A stretch of 64,000 nucleotides of DNA, taken from contig NZ_CACWVY010000018.1 of the NCBI RefSeq assembly GCF_902764455.1, positions 36,153-100,152 on the forward strand, read 5' to 3'. The position numbers were made by a program, and so were the translations under genes. This document shows positions 37,107 through 46,529 of the stretch, in pieces; positions within the stretch are counted from its first letter, which is position 1, and each line of letters begins with the position of its first letter. The stretch is from an uncultured Methanobrevibacter sp. Lineage in GTDB: Archaea > Methanobacteriota > Methanobacteria > Methanobacteriales > Methanobacteriaceae. The notes below the pieces were generated by a model, which did no database searches, was not told the DNA's origin, and worked only from the letters and a program-made list of their open reading frames with translations.

Positions 37107-40100
37107 TTGAACAAACAATTATTGCTCACTATTTTTTTAGTATTTGCTGTATTGTTTTCAGTGAGTGCTATTTCAGCAAGTGAGATTAATGTTACAGATT
37201 CATATGCTACAAGCTTAGTAGATGACACATCAGATGTCTCAGTCCCATTGGAGAAAACTGCTGATTCATCAGAAATTTCTGTATCTAGTGATTCAAATGT
37301 TGATAATGATTCATCTAAAGTTTCTCTATCAAGTGAAGAAGTTTTAGGATCTGAAAATTCAAATACTTTATCAACATTAACGTATTCAAATGATGGTGTA
37401 AATGGGGTTACCAGTTTAACTGTATCATCTGATGATGTATACGGAGCTGCCGGTAATGTTTCTTCTACTGTAAATATTGCAGACACTATCAAATCAAGTG
37501 ATGTTACTAAATATTATAAAGGAAGTACAAAATACACCGCAACATTTACTGATATTGAAGGAAATGTTTTAGCAAATACTAATGTTAAAATAGTCGTAAA
37601 TGGTGCAACAAATACTGTAAAAACAAATTCAAAAGGTGTGGCTTCCTTAGCTGTCAATCTTAAACCTGGTACTTATAAAGTTGTTGCAACTAATCCAAGT
37701 ACAAATTATCAGCTGACAACAACTTTCAAAATTTTATCCACAATCCAATCAAGTGATATTTCTAAAGTTTATACTGATGGAAAGAAATTTACTGCAACAT
37801 TCTTAAAAAGCAACGGTAAAGCTTTAGCTAACAAAAATGTCAAGTTTAAGATTAATGGAAGAACTTATACAGTAAAAACTAATGCCAATGGTGTAGCTAG
37901 CCTTTCATTGACTAGCCTTGCAAGAGGTACCTATAAAATTATTTCATATAATACAGATGGTTTAACTAAAACTAATACTGTTAAAGTGGTATCATCCACT
38001 ACTTCCAAGTTAACCACTTCTGCTTATACTTTCCTTAAAAGTGACACCAAAAAAATCAAAGTCACTTTACTTAATGGTTTAGGCTATGCACCGGGCGCTG
38101 GAAAAATTATTAAATTTACTATTAATGGAAAAACCTATACTTCAAAAACTAACAGTAAAGGTATTGCTTATTTGACTTTACCTACATTGGCTAACGGAGT
38201 ATATACTATAAAATATAAATTCGATGGAAATACATTTTACAAAGCATCAAGTGCTTCAAATAAAATTACCATTTTACCAAGTAAAACCCCTACATTCACA
38301 ATAAAAAGTGGTACTACTTTTGCAAAAGGTGTTACAGGCACATTTAAATTAGCATTAACATCAGGTAGTGTTCCTTTAGCTAGTAAGGTTGTTACTTTAA
38401 CTTTAAATGGTCAAACTTATACAAAAACTACTGATACTAACGGAATAGTCTCTTTACCTATTTCATTAGCTGTTGGTAATTATCCTGTTACTTACTCTTA
38501 TGCAGGAGATTCTAAAGTAAACGCAAAAAGCGAATCTTCAACAATTGCTGTTAAAGATAGAACTGCTACTTCTATAACCTGGAGCAGTGGCACTTCTTTC
38601 GATAGCGGTTCACAAACTTTCAAAGTATTATTAAAAGACGTAGACAATAAGGCATTATCTGGTAAAACTGTAAAATTAGTTGCAAACGGCAAAACTTATA
38701 CTGCAACTACCTCTTCTACCGGTTATGCTACATTCAGTGCAAATCTTGGTGCAGGAAACTATACTGTAACCTACAAGTATGAAGCTGACGGAGATATTTT
38801 CAACCTTCCAAGCAGTTCCAGCCAGAAAATCAGTGTTGTTAAAACAGAAAAACAAATTACTGCTGGATATGGATACTGGGTTTTCGGTGGAGATATGAAA
38901 AATGTTGATTTAAGTTCTCTTGCTTCCAAAGGAACTACTGAATTATTCTTAAATTCCTATGCAATATCTTTATACGGTAAATCTGCTGTGGAATCATGGA
39001 TTGCATCAGCAAACAGTTTAGGAATGAGGGTTCACATTTGGATGCAGACCTTTTATGATGGTGGTTGGATTAATCCTGTCAAAAGCGGATCTGCAAATAC
39101 TGCTTACTTCAATACTGTAATCAATGAAGCTAAAACATATGCTGCACTTAAAGGTGTTGCAGGTGTTCACTTTGATTACTTAAGATATCCTGGTACTGCT
39201 TATAAAACTTCCGGAGGAACAGCTGCAATAAGTCAATTTGCTAAATTAGCTGCAGATGCTATTCATAAGGTAAATTCAAATCTAATTGTTTCATGTTCAG
39301 TAATGCCTGAAACAACTAGCAACATATATTATTATGGTCAGGATATATCTGCTCTCAGTTCCTATATGGATGTACTTGTTCCTATGGCATACAAAGGAAA
39401 TTACGGAAAATCAACTTCATGGATTTCATCCGTAACAAAATGGTTTATACAAAATTCTAAAGGTGCTGAAATTTGGATGGGATTACAAGGTTACAAATCA
39501 GATGATGATGTTACAAAATTATCAACTTCTGAGATTACCCAAGATGTTCAAGCATCAATTACTGCTGGTGCAACCGGTTCAATTATATTCAGATGGAGTT
39601 TATCTAACTATGTAAACTTTAATTCAATAACTGGTCCATCTTCATCTTCCTCATCCTCTTCATCAAGTTCTACAACTGGATCTGTTTCAGTTGCAAATAT
39701 TTTAGCTGCTGCAAATACTTTAAAAACATCAATTGCTTCCAGCGGAGTCATTCCTGAAAAGGTAACTGTTGGTGGAGTAAGTTATACAACTCCTCAATTC
39801 TTATATATGATGGCTCAGGCTACAGTAAATCTTAACTCTGGTAAAACTACTGGTGTATCACCTGTAAGTGCATCAGCTCCTTCAAGTCCGAGTGGAAGTG
39901 CTACAGGTCAATTAAATCAGGCAGGTTATGTTGATGTTGCATCCAGATTAGTAAGTTTCATAGCATCAAATAATCAGGCTCCAAATTATGCTAGTTCCAC
40001 TTTAGGACAAATCAGTTATGATAAACTTGTTGATGCATTTTCAAGAATTTTGGCATATTATAAAACCAATTCACAATTGCCTAATCAGGTTGAAATAAAA

Positions 40101-41141
40101 AATGTTGCTGCCAGCAGTTCATCAAGCAGTTCATCAAGTAGCTCAACTGCTACTCCATCAAGTGCAACTGCAACTGCTAAAACCATTTCAATCAAAAACA
40201 TTTTAACTGGAGCTTCAAATTTGAAAACTTACCTTTCAGATAAAGGCAGTCTTCCAAATACTGTTACCGCTGGTGGAATCACTTTTACCACTGCTGAATT
40301 CCTGTATTTAATGAGTCAGGCTATATATCAAATTGGTAATTCAAACTCTACTGATGTTGCTTATATCAGTGGCGTAAGTTCTCCTGAATCTCCATCTGGT
40401 GATACTATTAGCTCAGAACAGTTAACCAAAGATAATTATATTACTGTTGCAAACAATGTGGCTAAATTTATTAAAACAAATAATTTAGCTCCAAATTATG
40501 CTTCATCTGCAGTAGGTAAAATTATTTATTCCGAGTTAGTGGATTCATTCTCACGTGTATTGGCTTACTATAATACCAATGGTGCTTTACCAAATTATGT
40601 TGTAGTGACTTATGGATCAGGAAGCAGTAGCAGCTCAATGTCAGCAACTGGTTCAGGTATAAATCAGAAAAATACTGAAAGTGATGTTTCAAAATATTTA
40701 AAAGCAACTACTAACTGTCAAGTTGGAAACAGCGCAATTAAATCAATTGTAGACTCAATTACTTCAGGATTAACCAGTGATTTGGATAAGGCTAAAGCTA
40801 TCTACAACTATGTAAGGGATAAAGTTTCATATAGTTTCTATTATGATACTAGATATGGTGCTGTCGGTACTCTCAATGCAAAAACCGGTAACTGTGTTGA
40901 CCAGTCACATTTAGTTATTTCCATGTTTAGAACTGCAGGTCTTGCTGCTAGATATGTTCACGGAACATGTGTATTTACTAGTAGTGGAAGTACCTATGGT
41001 CACGTTTGGGCTCAGGTATTAGTCGACGGTCAATGGTATGTTGCAGATTGTACAAGTACTAGAAATTCATTTGGATATGTTGCAAACTGGTATACCAGTT
41101 CATACTCTCTCCATGGAATTTATGCAAGTATTTCATTCTAG
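37107..41141 (+). CDS. Secreted pseudomurein hydrolase candidate: Ig-like repeats, GH-like barrel, pseudomurein-binding repeats, transglutaminase-like peptidase
   Basis: The 1344-residue protein starts at TTG with GGAGGT. Signal peptide residues 1-27; Thr/Ser-rich region to about 125; five Ig-like repeats of about 90 residues (129-583) each with an NG-x-TYT...G-x-A-x-L strand pattern; a glycoside-hydrolase-like TIM barrel about 585-841, with HFDYLRYPG (Asp690) and VLVPMAYKG resembling the DUF4015/GHL-type domain; Ser-rich linkers; four pseudomurein-binding repeats at about 861-911, 939-996, 1028-1080, 1109-1165; and a C-terminal transglutaminase-like domain 1190-1344 with Cys1263, His1299, Asp1314. 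The last domain resembles the pseudomurein endoisopeptidases PeiW/PeiP. It may cut both peptide and glycan in the cell wall. Confidence 0.85.
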   Translation: MNKQLLLTIFLVFAVLFSVSAISASEINVTDSYATSLVDDTSDVSVPLEKTADSSEISVSSDSNVDNDSSKVSLSSEEVLGSENSNTLSTLTYSNDGVNGVTSLTVSSDDVYGAAGNVSSTVNIADTIKSSDVTKYYKGSTKYTATFTDIEGNVLANTNVKIVVNGATNTVKTNSKGVASLAVNLKPGTYKVVATNPSTNYQLTTTFKILSTIQSSDISKVYTDGKKFTATFLKSNGKALANKNVKFKINGRTYTVKTNANGVASLSLTSLARGTYKIISYNTDGLTKTNTVKVVSSTTSKLTTSAYTFLKSDTKKIKVTLLNGLGYAPGAGKIIKFTINGKTYTSKTNSKGIAYLTLPTLANGVYTIKYKFDGNTFYKASSASNKITILPSKTPTFTIKSGTTFAKGVTGTFKLALTSGSVPLASKVVTLTLNGQTYTKTTDTNGIVSLPISLAVGNYPVTYSYAGDSKVNAKSESSTIAVKDRTATSITWSSGTSFDSGSQTFKVLLKDVDNKALSGKTVKLVANGKTYTATTSSTGYATFSANLGAGNYTVTYKYEADGDIFNLPSSSSQKISVVKTEKQITAGYGYWVFGGDMKNVDLSSLASKGTTELFLNSYAISLYGKSAVESWIASANSLGMRVHIWMQTFYDGGWINPVKSGSANTAYFNTVINEAKTYAALKGVAGVHFDYLRYPGTAYKTSGGTAAISQFAKLAADAIHKVNSNLIVSCSVMPETTSNIYYYGQDISALSSYMDVLVPMAYKGNYGKSTSWISSVTKWFIQNSKGAEIWMGLQGYKSDDDVTKLSTSEITQDVQASITAGATGSIIFRWSLSNYVNFNSITGPSSSSSSSSSSSTTGSVSVANILAAANTLKTSIASSGVIPEKVTVGGVSYTTPQFLYMMAQATVNLNSGKTTGVSPVSASAPSSPSGSATGQLNQAGYVDVASRLVSFIASNNQAPNYASSTLGQISYDKLVDAFSRILAYYKTNSQLPNQVEIKNVAASSSSSSSSSSSTATPSSATATAKTISIKNILTGASNLKTYLSDKGSLPNTVTAGGITFTTAEFLYLMSQAIYQIGNSNSTDVAYISGVSSPESPSGDTISSEQLTKDNYITVANNVAKFIKTNNLAPNYASSAVGKIIYSELVDSFSRVLAYYNTNGALPNYVVVTYGSGSSSSSMSATGSGINQKNTESDVSKYLKATTNCQVGNSAIKSIVDSITSGLTSDLDKAKAIYNYVRDKVSYSFYYDTRYGAVGTLNAKTGNCVDQSHLVISMFRTAGLAARYVHGTCVFTSSGSTYGHVWAQVLVDGQWYVADCTSTRNSFGYVANWYTSSYSLHGIYASISF

Positions 41142-41173
41142 AAGATAAATTATTAAAACAAAATTTAAATATT

Positions 41174-41218
41174 GATTAATATTAATTTATTAATCTTCTT
41201 TTTTTCTTATTTTTTTTG
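41174..41218 (+). terminator. Intrinsic-type terminator after secreted hydrolase gene
   Basis: GATTAATA (41174-41181) and TATTAATC (41188-41195) form an 8-bp stem with a 6-base loop, followed by a T-rich tract. Confidence 0.65.
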
Positions 41219-41229
41219 TATTCTGTTTA

Positions 41230-41244
41230 TTAGGTATACCAAAA
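41230..41244. promoter_or_regulatory. DtxR/IdeR-like box upstream of the dtxR-like gene
   Basis: TTAGGTATACCAAAA has the TTAGG...CC(T)AA form of DtxR/IdeR-family operators, with one mismatch in the right arm and a palindromic GGTATACC core. It lies directly upstream of the TATA-like TTTTTTATAC (41246-41255), 56 bp before the gene. It suggests autoregulation. A better copy precedes the RNA candidate at 55016. Confidence 0.55.
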
Positions 41245-41299
41245 CTTTTTTATACTTTTAGCAATATAAATTAAACTAATTATATTTCTTGGTGGTTTA

Positions 41300-42016
41300 A
41301 TGGCTGCGGACAAAAATATCAGTGAAAACATTGAAGAATATCTGGAAGTTCTCTATCGTAATGGAAGTAATGGGGAACAGGTTTCTACAACTACATTGTC
41401 TAAAGATTTAGGGATTGCTCCGGGTAGTGTAACTCAAATGCTTAAAAAACTGGAAAATTTGGGTTATATTAATTATACTCCTTATAAAGGTGCTACCTTA
41501 ACAGATGAAGGTATGAAAATTGCTCAAAAAATTACTAGAAAGCATAGGATTTTAGAGAAATTCCTATTGGATGTTTTAAAGGTTAAAGAAGAAAATGTTC
41601 ATGAGCAGGCTTGTGAAATGGAACATACTTTATCTGATGAAGCTGAAAGGGCATTGTGTACTATGCTGCACCATCCTGATTTATGTCCTGATAATAATAT
41701 AATTCCTGCTTGTAATTTTGATTTTGAAAGCTGTCAGGATTGTTTTTCACAAAAAGACTTCGATCAAATCATGAACAGGAAATTTAATTTATTGTCTATT
41801 TCTGAATTAACATCCAGTTGTGAAGGAACTGTTTCATTTATTCGAGGAAATGAAAAACTTTTAGACGAAATTACAGATATGGATATTAAAGTCGGTTCTC
41901 ATTTAAGCTATGAATTCAATGAAAATCGTGTAAGTAACTATTTTTTAGTTACCATTGATGAAAAAGAGTTAAATATTCCATTGGAAATGGCTAATAATAT
42001 ATTTATTAGAATTTAA
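41300..42016 (+). CDS. DtxR/MntR-family metal-dependent repressor with FeoA-like C terminus
   Basis: The 238-residue protein has an N-terminal winged helix (residues 8-65: VSTTTLSKDLGIAPGSVTQM), then a dimerisation and metal-binding domain with HEQACEMEHTLSDEAERAL, carrying the Cys/Glu/His ligands typical of the family. It also has CPDNNIIP...CQDC, and a C-terminal SH3/FeoA-like domain (about 165-238). It should sense iron or manganese. It is probably the protein binding the TTAGG-type palindromes at 41230 and 54973; that is inference. Confidence 0.9.
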   Translation: MAADKNISENIEEYLEVLYRNGSNGEQVSTTTLSKDLGIAPGSVTQMLKKLENLGYINYTPYKGATLTDEGMKIAQKITRKHRILEKFLLDVLKVKEENVHEQACEMEHTLSDEAERALCTMLHHPDLCPDNNIIPACNFDFESCQDCFSQKDFDQIMNRKFNLLSISELTSSCEGTVSFIRGNEKLLDEITDMDIKVGSHLSYEFNENRVSNYFLVTIDEKELNIPLEMANNIFIRI

Positions 42017-42106
42017 CTTTAATTTTCTTTTTTTACAAATATTTATATAATATTTATTTCAAATTTATTAGCATTAAATATAATTTATTTCTTTTTAGGT
42101 GTTTTA

Positions 42107-42622
42107 ATGCGCGGTAATTTATCTGATGAAATTGTTTCAATTAAAATTGAAGAAGGTAGTAAAAGACCAATTGCTTTGCATGAGAAAAGTAAATTCGGTA
42201 AAATTGAAGCTGATTGTTTAAATCTTTCTTTAATTGAAGCATGCTATTTATTGGAAAAAGGGCGTCTGGACATTTATGAAGATGATATTGAATGCAGCAT
42301 CGGTTATTTGATTGATCTTTTAAAAGAACAAAATAACTATGCAAAATATATTGTTTATCGTGATTTAAAAGATCGTGGATACATTATAAAGACCGGATTT
42401 AAATATGGTTCTGAATTTAGATTATATGACAGGGGAAGGTCCCCTGGTCAGGGTCACTCAGATTATTTGGTTAAAATTATTTATGAAAATTATAGTATTG
42501 AGGCTTTGGATTTTGCAAGTTATGTCAGGGTTTCTCACGGTGTAAACAAGAAACTTCTTTTGGCTATTGTCGATGATGATTTTGATATTACATACTATAA
42601 TGTTGAATGGACCAGACCTTAA
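42107..42622 (+). CDS. endA: tRNA-intron lyase (splicing endonuclease)
   Basis: Cuts bulge-helix-bulge introns from tRNA precursors. The 171-residue length fits the homotetrameric archaeal type. Catalytic Tyr, His and Lys are expected in YGSEFRLYDRG, GHSDYLV and NKKLLLAIVDDD, all present in order. A TATA box (AATATTTATATAAT) at about 42040 and an AGGTG site precede the ATG. It is a single-gene transcript between dtxR and trpS. Confidence 0.93.
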   Translation: MRGNLSDEIVSIKIEEGSKRPIALHEKSKFGKIEADCLNLSLIEACYLLEKGRLDIYEDDIECSIGYLIDLLKEQNNYAKYIVYRDLKDRGYIIKTGFKYGSEFRLYDRGRSPGQGHSDYLVKIIYENYSIEALDFASYVRVSHGVNKKLLLAIVDDDFDITYYNVEWTRP

Positions 42623-42720
42623 TTTAAATTAAAGAAAGCCATCATATTTCAATATACTTTTATATTTACTATTATAATTCTTGAGAGTATTATTAATTTA
42701 AGATGTGTATAGGTGATAAT

Positions 42721-43818
42721 GTGGAAAATTTAATTGATCCATGGGCATCATTCAGCCTGGATTATGACAAGTTGGTTAATCAGTTTGGTATTGGTAAAGT
42801 TTCAGACATAATAGATGACATTGAAAACCCTCCAAGATTAATGAAAAGGGGAGTTATTTTCGGTCACAGAGAATTTAATGAGATAAATAACTTAATTAAA
42901 CAAAATAAAGATTTTGCAGTTGTAACTGGTATGATGCCAAGTGGACAAATGCATATTGGCCATAAAATGGTTGTTGACCAATTGATATGGTATCAGCAAA
43001 AAGGTGCAATGCTGTCTTTACCTATTGCTGATTTGGAATCCTATGCTGCAAGAGGCATGAGTTTTGAAAAAGGCCGCCAGATTGCTGTTGATGAATATCT
43101 GACAAATTGGATTGCATTGGGTTTGGACCTTGAAAAAGACAATGTCAATGTTTATCTTCAGTCTCAAAATAAATTGCTGCAGGATTTATCATTTAAAGCA
43201 TCCAGCAAAACCAATTTCAGTCAGTTGAAGGCTATTTATGGATTTACTCCTTCAACCAATATTGCCCATATTCAGGCTCCTCTGGTACAGGTTGCAGACA
43301 TTTTGCTTCCGCAGATTGAAGAATTTGGAGGTCCTAAAAAGGTTGTTGTACCTGTAGGTATTGACCAGGATCCTCATATAAGACTTACAAGAGATATTGC
43401 CCAGAAACTTCATGAAGAATTAGGATTTTTAACTCCTGCATCTACATATCACAGATTCCTGACAGGTTTGACTGGAGATAAGATGAGCAGTTCAAAACCG
43501 AACACTGCAATTTATCTTAATGATGATACTAAAGAGGTTGTTAAAAAAGTCAAATCCGCAAAAACTGGCGGAAGAGAAAGCTTAAAAGAACAACAGGAAT
43601 TAGGTGGGGAAGTAGATAAATGCGTGATATATGAAATGTTGCTCTACCACCTGATTGATGATGATGAAGAGCTTAAAAAAATCAGAACTGAATGTCTAAA
43701 CGGAACCCTTCGTTGCGGAGACTGTAAGGTCAGAACCGCCGAGTTAATGGAAAAGTTCTTCGATGATTTGCATGATAAGCAAGTTGAAGCCCGTGAAATT
43801 GCTAAAACATTGATATAA
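42721..43818 (+). CDS. trpS: Tryptophanyl-tRNA synthetase
   Basis: Class I synthetase, 365 residues, archaeal/eukaryotic type. HIGH motif within SGQMHIGHKM and the KMSKS equivalent in GDKMSSSKPN. GTG 42721 is chosen because AGGTGAT lies four bases upstream; an ATG at 42703 is possible but would include that site. The stop overlaps the start of the SpoIIM-like gene in TAATG. Confidence 0.95.
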   Translation: MENLIDPWASFSLDYDKLVNQFGIGKVSDIIDDIENPPRLMKRGVIFGHREFNEINNLIKQNKDFAVVTGMMPSGQMHIGHKMVVDQLIWYQQKGAMLSLPIADLESYAARGMSFEKGRQIAVDEYLTNWIALGLDLEKDNVNVYLQSQNKLLQDLSFKASSKTNFSQLKAIYGFTPSTNIAHIQAPLVQVADILLPQIEEFGGPKKVVVPVGIDQDPHIRLTRDIAQKLHEELGFLTPASTYHRFLTGLTGDKMSSSKPNTAIYLNDDTKEVVKKVKSAKTGGRESLKEQQELGGEVDKCVIYEMLLYHLIDDDEELKKIRTECLNGTLRCGDCKVRTAELMEKFFDDLHDKQVEAREIAKTLI

Positions 43819-44432
43819 TGATTGATGAGATTAAATCAGCTTTCAGTGAAAACAAGTTGGCCATTTGTCTTTCTGCGGCAATACTTTTCGCTTCATTGAT
43901 TTTAGGTTATGTTTTAGAACCTTACCTTTACAGTTATTTCAATCCAGTTGTTGATGATTTAACTCAGAAAGTCCAGTCAGGCGTTATTACATTAACATTT
44001 GCAGATATATTTTTCAATAACTTAAGAATTATATTTCAAATGTTTGTCTTTGGAGTTGCCTGCTGCTTTTCATTAGTCATGCTGGCCTTCAACGGATTTT
44101 TCGTAGGCTATTATGTAGGCACTGCCGAGAATATTGTCAGCGTATTGCTTATGATAATTCCTCACGGGATTTTTGAGTTTTCCTCAATTATTCTGGCTTG
44201 TGCAAGCGGAATGATATTGTTTAATTTCCTTTTCATATTTTTAAAGACATTATGGTTTGATAAAAGTGATTCAGTCGTTGTGAGTTTGAAAAATTCCTAT
44301 AATGCAAGTTCAAAAAAGCTAAAGCAAGCTATCATGATTTTTGCAATAGCTTCAATTTTAATGGTGATTGCCGGAATTATTGAGGTTTATTTCACGCTTC
44401 CGATTGCCGAATTTATAATTAAATTTTTATAA
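43818..44432 (+). CDS. SpoIIM-like (DUF95) integral membrane protein
   Basis: The 204-residue protein has about five membrane helices and the conserved IIPHGIFEF segment of the Stage II sporulation protein M family, which in archaea has no sporulation role and is poorly characterised. Translation is coupled to trpS by a one-base overlap, a link that is probably only operonic. Confidence 0.82.
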   Translation: MIDEIKSAFSENKLAICLSAAILFASLILGYVLEPYLYSYFNPVVDDLTQKVQSGVITLTFADIFFNNLRIIFQMFVFGVACCFSLVMLAFNGFFVGYYVGTAENIVSVLLMIIPHGIFEFSSIILACASGMILFNFLFIFLKTLWFDKSDSVVVSLKNSYNASSKKLKQAIMIFAIASILMVIAGIIEVYFTLPIAEFIIKFL

Positions 44433-44463
44433 TATACAATAAAAAAATAATAAATGTGATTTT

Positions 44464-45660
44464 ATGATAAGATGTGTTTCATGTGGACAAGAATATGACG
44501 ATGACGAAGTAATCTATACTTGTGAAAAGTGTGGATCAGTACTTGAACTAGTTAATGAAATTGATGTTTCCAAAGATATCTTTGACGGAAGGAGAGATAA
44601 TTTATGGAAATTTAAAGAATGCATTCCAGTTGATGAAAGCAAAATTGTTTCTCTTGATGAAGGTGGAACTCCATTTTGCAAATGTGACAAATTAGGAGAA
44701 GAACTTGGAGTAAACCTCTATGTTAAAGTGGAAGGTTCAAACCCTACAGGCAGTTTCAAAGACAGGGGAATGACTGTTGGAATGACCAAAGCTATGGAAC
44801 TTGGAGTACATACTGTAGGATGTGCTTCTACAGGTAACACCTCAGCTTCACTTTCCGCATATGCTGCCCGTGCAGGCCTAAGATGCATTGTATTTTTACC
44901 TTCCGGAAAAGTTGCACTGGGTAAATTGGCTCAGGCTATGTTCCATGGTGCAGAAGTAATGTCCATTAACGGAAACTTTGATGAAGCTTTAGAAGCAATG
45001 ACCGCACTTGCATTGGAAAAACATCTTTATTTATTAAATTCTATCAATCCGTACAGATTGGAAGGACAAAAAACCATTGGGTATGAAATCGTCCGTGATT
45101 TAGGCTGGCAAGCTCCGGACAGGATAATCTTGCCTGTTGGAAATGCAGGAAACATTTCTGCTATCTGGAAAGGAGTAAAAGAGTTCTATGATGCAGGATT
45201 CATTAAGGATTTGCCTATGATGACTGGTATTCAGGCTGAAGGTGCATGCCCTGTCACTAATGCATTTAAAAAAGGAGATAAAAGAGTAGTTCCTGTTGAA
45301 AATCCGGAAACTATTGCAACTGCTATCCGTATTGGTGCTCCTGTAAGTGACATCAAAGCGCTAAATGCAATTTACGATTCAAATGGTTACTCTGAAACTG
45401 TAACTGATGATGAAATCCTCGATGCTCAAAAATTGCTTGCAAGAACTGAAGGTATTGGTGTTGAACCTGCTTCAGCAGCATCTATTGCAGGTCTTAAAAA
45501 ACTTGTTGATCAGGGTGTTGTTGACAAGGGTGAAACAATCACTTGCGTTGTTACCGGACACTTACTTAAAGATCCAAATACTGCAATTGATGCATGTACT
45601 CAACCAACACAGGTAGATGCTGATATTGATACTTTAAGGAAAATCCTGATGAATAAATAG
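44464..45660 (+). CDS. thrC: Threonine synthase
   Basis: PLP enzyme making threonine from O-phosphohomoserine. The 398-residue protein has an N-terminal zinc ribbon (CVSCGQ...CEKCG, residues 4-21), then the PLP lysine in NPTGSFKDRGM, STGNTSAS, and VGNAGNISA. The zinc ribbon marks the archaeal class. It follows the SpoIIM-like gene by 31 bp and may belong to the trpS transcript. Confidence 0.95.
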   Translation: MIRCVSCGQEYDDDEVIYTCEKCGSVLELVNEIDVSKDIFDGRRDNLWKFKECIPVDESKIVSLDEGGTPFCKCDKLGEELGVNLYVKVEGSNPTGSFKDRGMTVGMTKAMELGVHTVGCASTGNTSASLSAYAARAGLRCIVFLPSGKVALGKLAQAMFHGAEVMSINGNFDEALEAMTALALEKHLYLLNSINPYRLEGQKTIGYEIVRDLGWQAPDRIILPVGNAGNISAIWKGVKEFYDAGFIKDLPMMTGIQAEGACPVTNAFKKGDKRVVPVENPETIATAIRIGAPVSDIKALNAIYDSNGYSETVTDDEILDAQKLLARTEGIGVEPASAASIAGLKKLVDQGVVDKGETITCVVTGHLLKDPNTAIDACTQPTQVDADIDTLRKILMNK

Positions 45661-45822
45661 GATTTCCATTAATTTCATTATTTTAATTTTTTTTAATTTT
45701 AAATTTTCTTTTTAATTCTTATTATTTCGAACTAAATTTGTACTTTTAATGTTTAAAGTATTGTATGAAAAACATTTTTAAAGATAATACTACTGATTTT
45801 CATGATAATAAGTTTTGCTTTT

Positions 45823-45875
45823 TAGTGTTGTACTTATTAAAAATCAACACTATTAAACCAATATATTTATATATA
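45823..45875 (+). promoter_or_regulatory. Histone promoter with upstream inverted repeat
   Basis: TAGTGTTG (45823-45830) and CAACACTA (45845-45852) form a perfect 8-bp inverted repeat with a 14-bp spacer. BRE/TATA-like ACCAATATATTTATATATAA follows at about 45857-45876. The repeat ends just before the BRE, an activator or repressor position. Confidence 0.55.
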
Positions 45876-45918
45876 AGCAAATTTAAATTATTTATTAACA
45901 AATTAATGAGGTGAAATA

Positions 45919-46119
45919 ATGAGTGAATTACCAATAGCTCCTGTAGGAAGAATCTTAAAAAATGCTGGTGCACAAAGAGTAAGTGATGACGCAAAAGTTG
46001 CTTTAACCGAAGCTATCGAAGACTACGGTAACGATATTGCTGCTAAAGCTGTAGGCTTTGCACGTCACGCTGGTAGAAAAACTGTAAAAGCAGAAGATGT
46101 AAAATTAGCAATCAAATAG
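45919..46119 (+). CDS. Archaeal histone
   Basis: The 66-residue protein has a complete histone fold: [20 protein letters not shown], then [16 protein letters not shown] and the C-terminal [17 protein letters not shown]. It has no tail. It wraps DNA as dimers and longer stacks. GAGGTGA precedes the ATG. A hairpin terminator follows. Confidence 0.97.
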   Translation: MSELPIAPVGRILKNAGAQRVSDDAKVALTEAIEDYGNDIAAKAVGFARHAGRKTVKAEDVKLAIK

Positions 46120-46136
46120 ATTTGTTGATAAGCATG

Positions 46137-46165
46137 GATAGTAATTTTATTACTATCTCTTTTAC
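46137..46165 (+). terminator. Intrinsic-type terminator after histone
   Basis: GATAGTAAT (46137-46145) and ATTACTATC (46149-46157) form a perfect 9-bp stem with a TTT loop, then TCTTTT and further T-rich sequence. Confidence 0.7.
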
Positions 46166-46229
46166 ACTTTTTATTTAATTTCTATTTTTAAGTCAATTTA
46201 TTTTTAATTTTGGCCTATTTTTACAAACA

Positions 46230-46455
46230 TTTATATACTAGGCGAACCAATTTAATAATGTCTAGTTCTCTAGAATTATTTCATTAATTACTAAATTTTT
46301 ATTTTTAGTTTTGCTAAAAATTATATGAAATTCAGAAGTATTTGTATTGAAAGTCTCTGTTTTTTATTTATGGGATTATATTTAGTGATATATGAATTGT
46401 TCAAGAATTAGTATTATTAAAAACTATATTAAATTATTCACTTATTGAATAATTT
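46230..46455 (+). other. Intergenic region with an orphan promoter and a stem-loop
   Basis: ACAAACATTTATATA (TATA 46230-46237) is a strong promoter-like site, flanked by GCCTA and TAGGC. It has no open frame behind it within 300 bp. A T-rich run is at 46360-46368, and AAATTATTCA/TGAATAATTT (46431-46455) forms a 10-bp stem. It may drive a small RNA or a long leader of the ribosomal-protein operon. Confidence 0.35.
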
Positions 46456-46529
46456 GAGTAATTTCTATAGTTAAAAAATAATATAACTATATATAATTAC
46501 ATTATATTATGATTCAAAAGAATTATAAT

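Noticed and set aside
39600..40200. Ser-rich repeats in the secreted hydrolase as a CRISPR or tandem DNA repeat
   Set aside because: They are coding Ser linkers of irregular length, not spacer-separated repeats.
46213..46245. GCCTA...TAGGC flanking the orphan TATA box as an operator
   Set aside because: The arms are short and about 23 bp apart; kept only as part of the orphan-promoter note.
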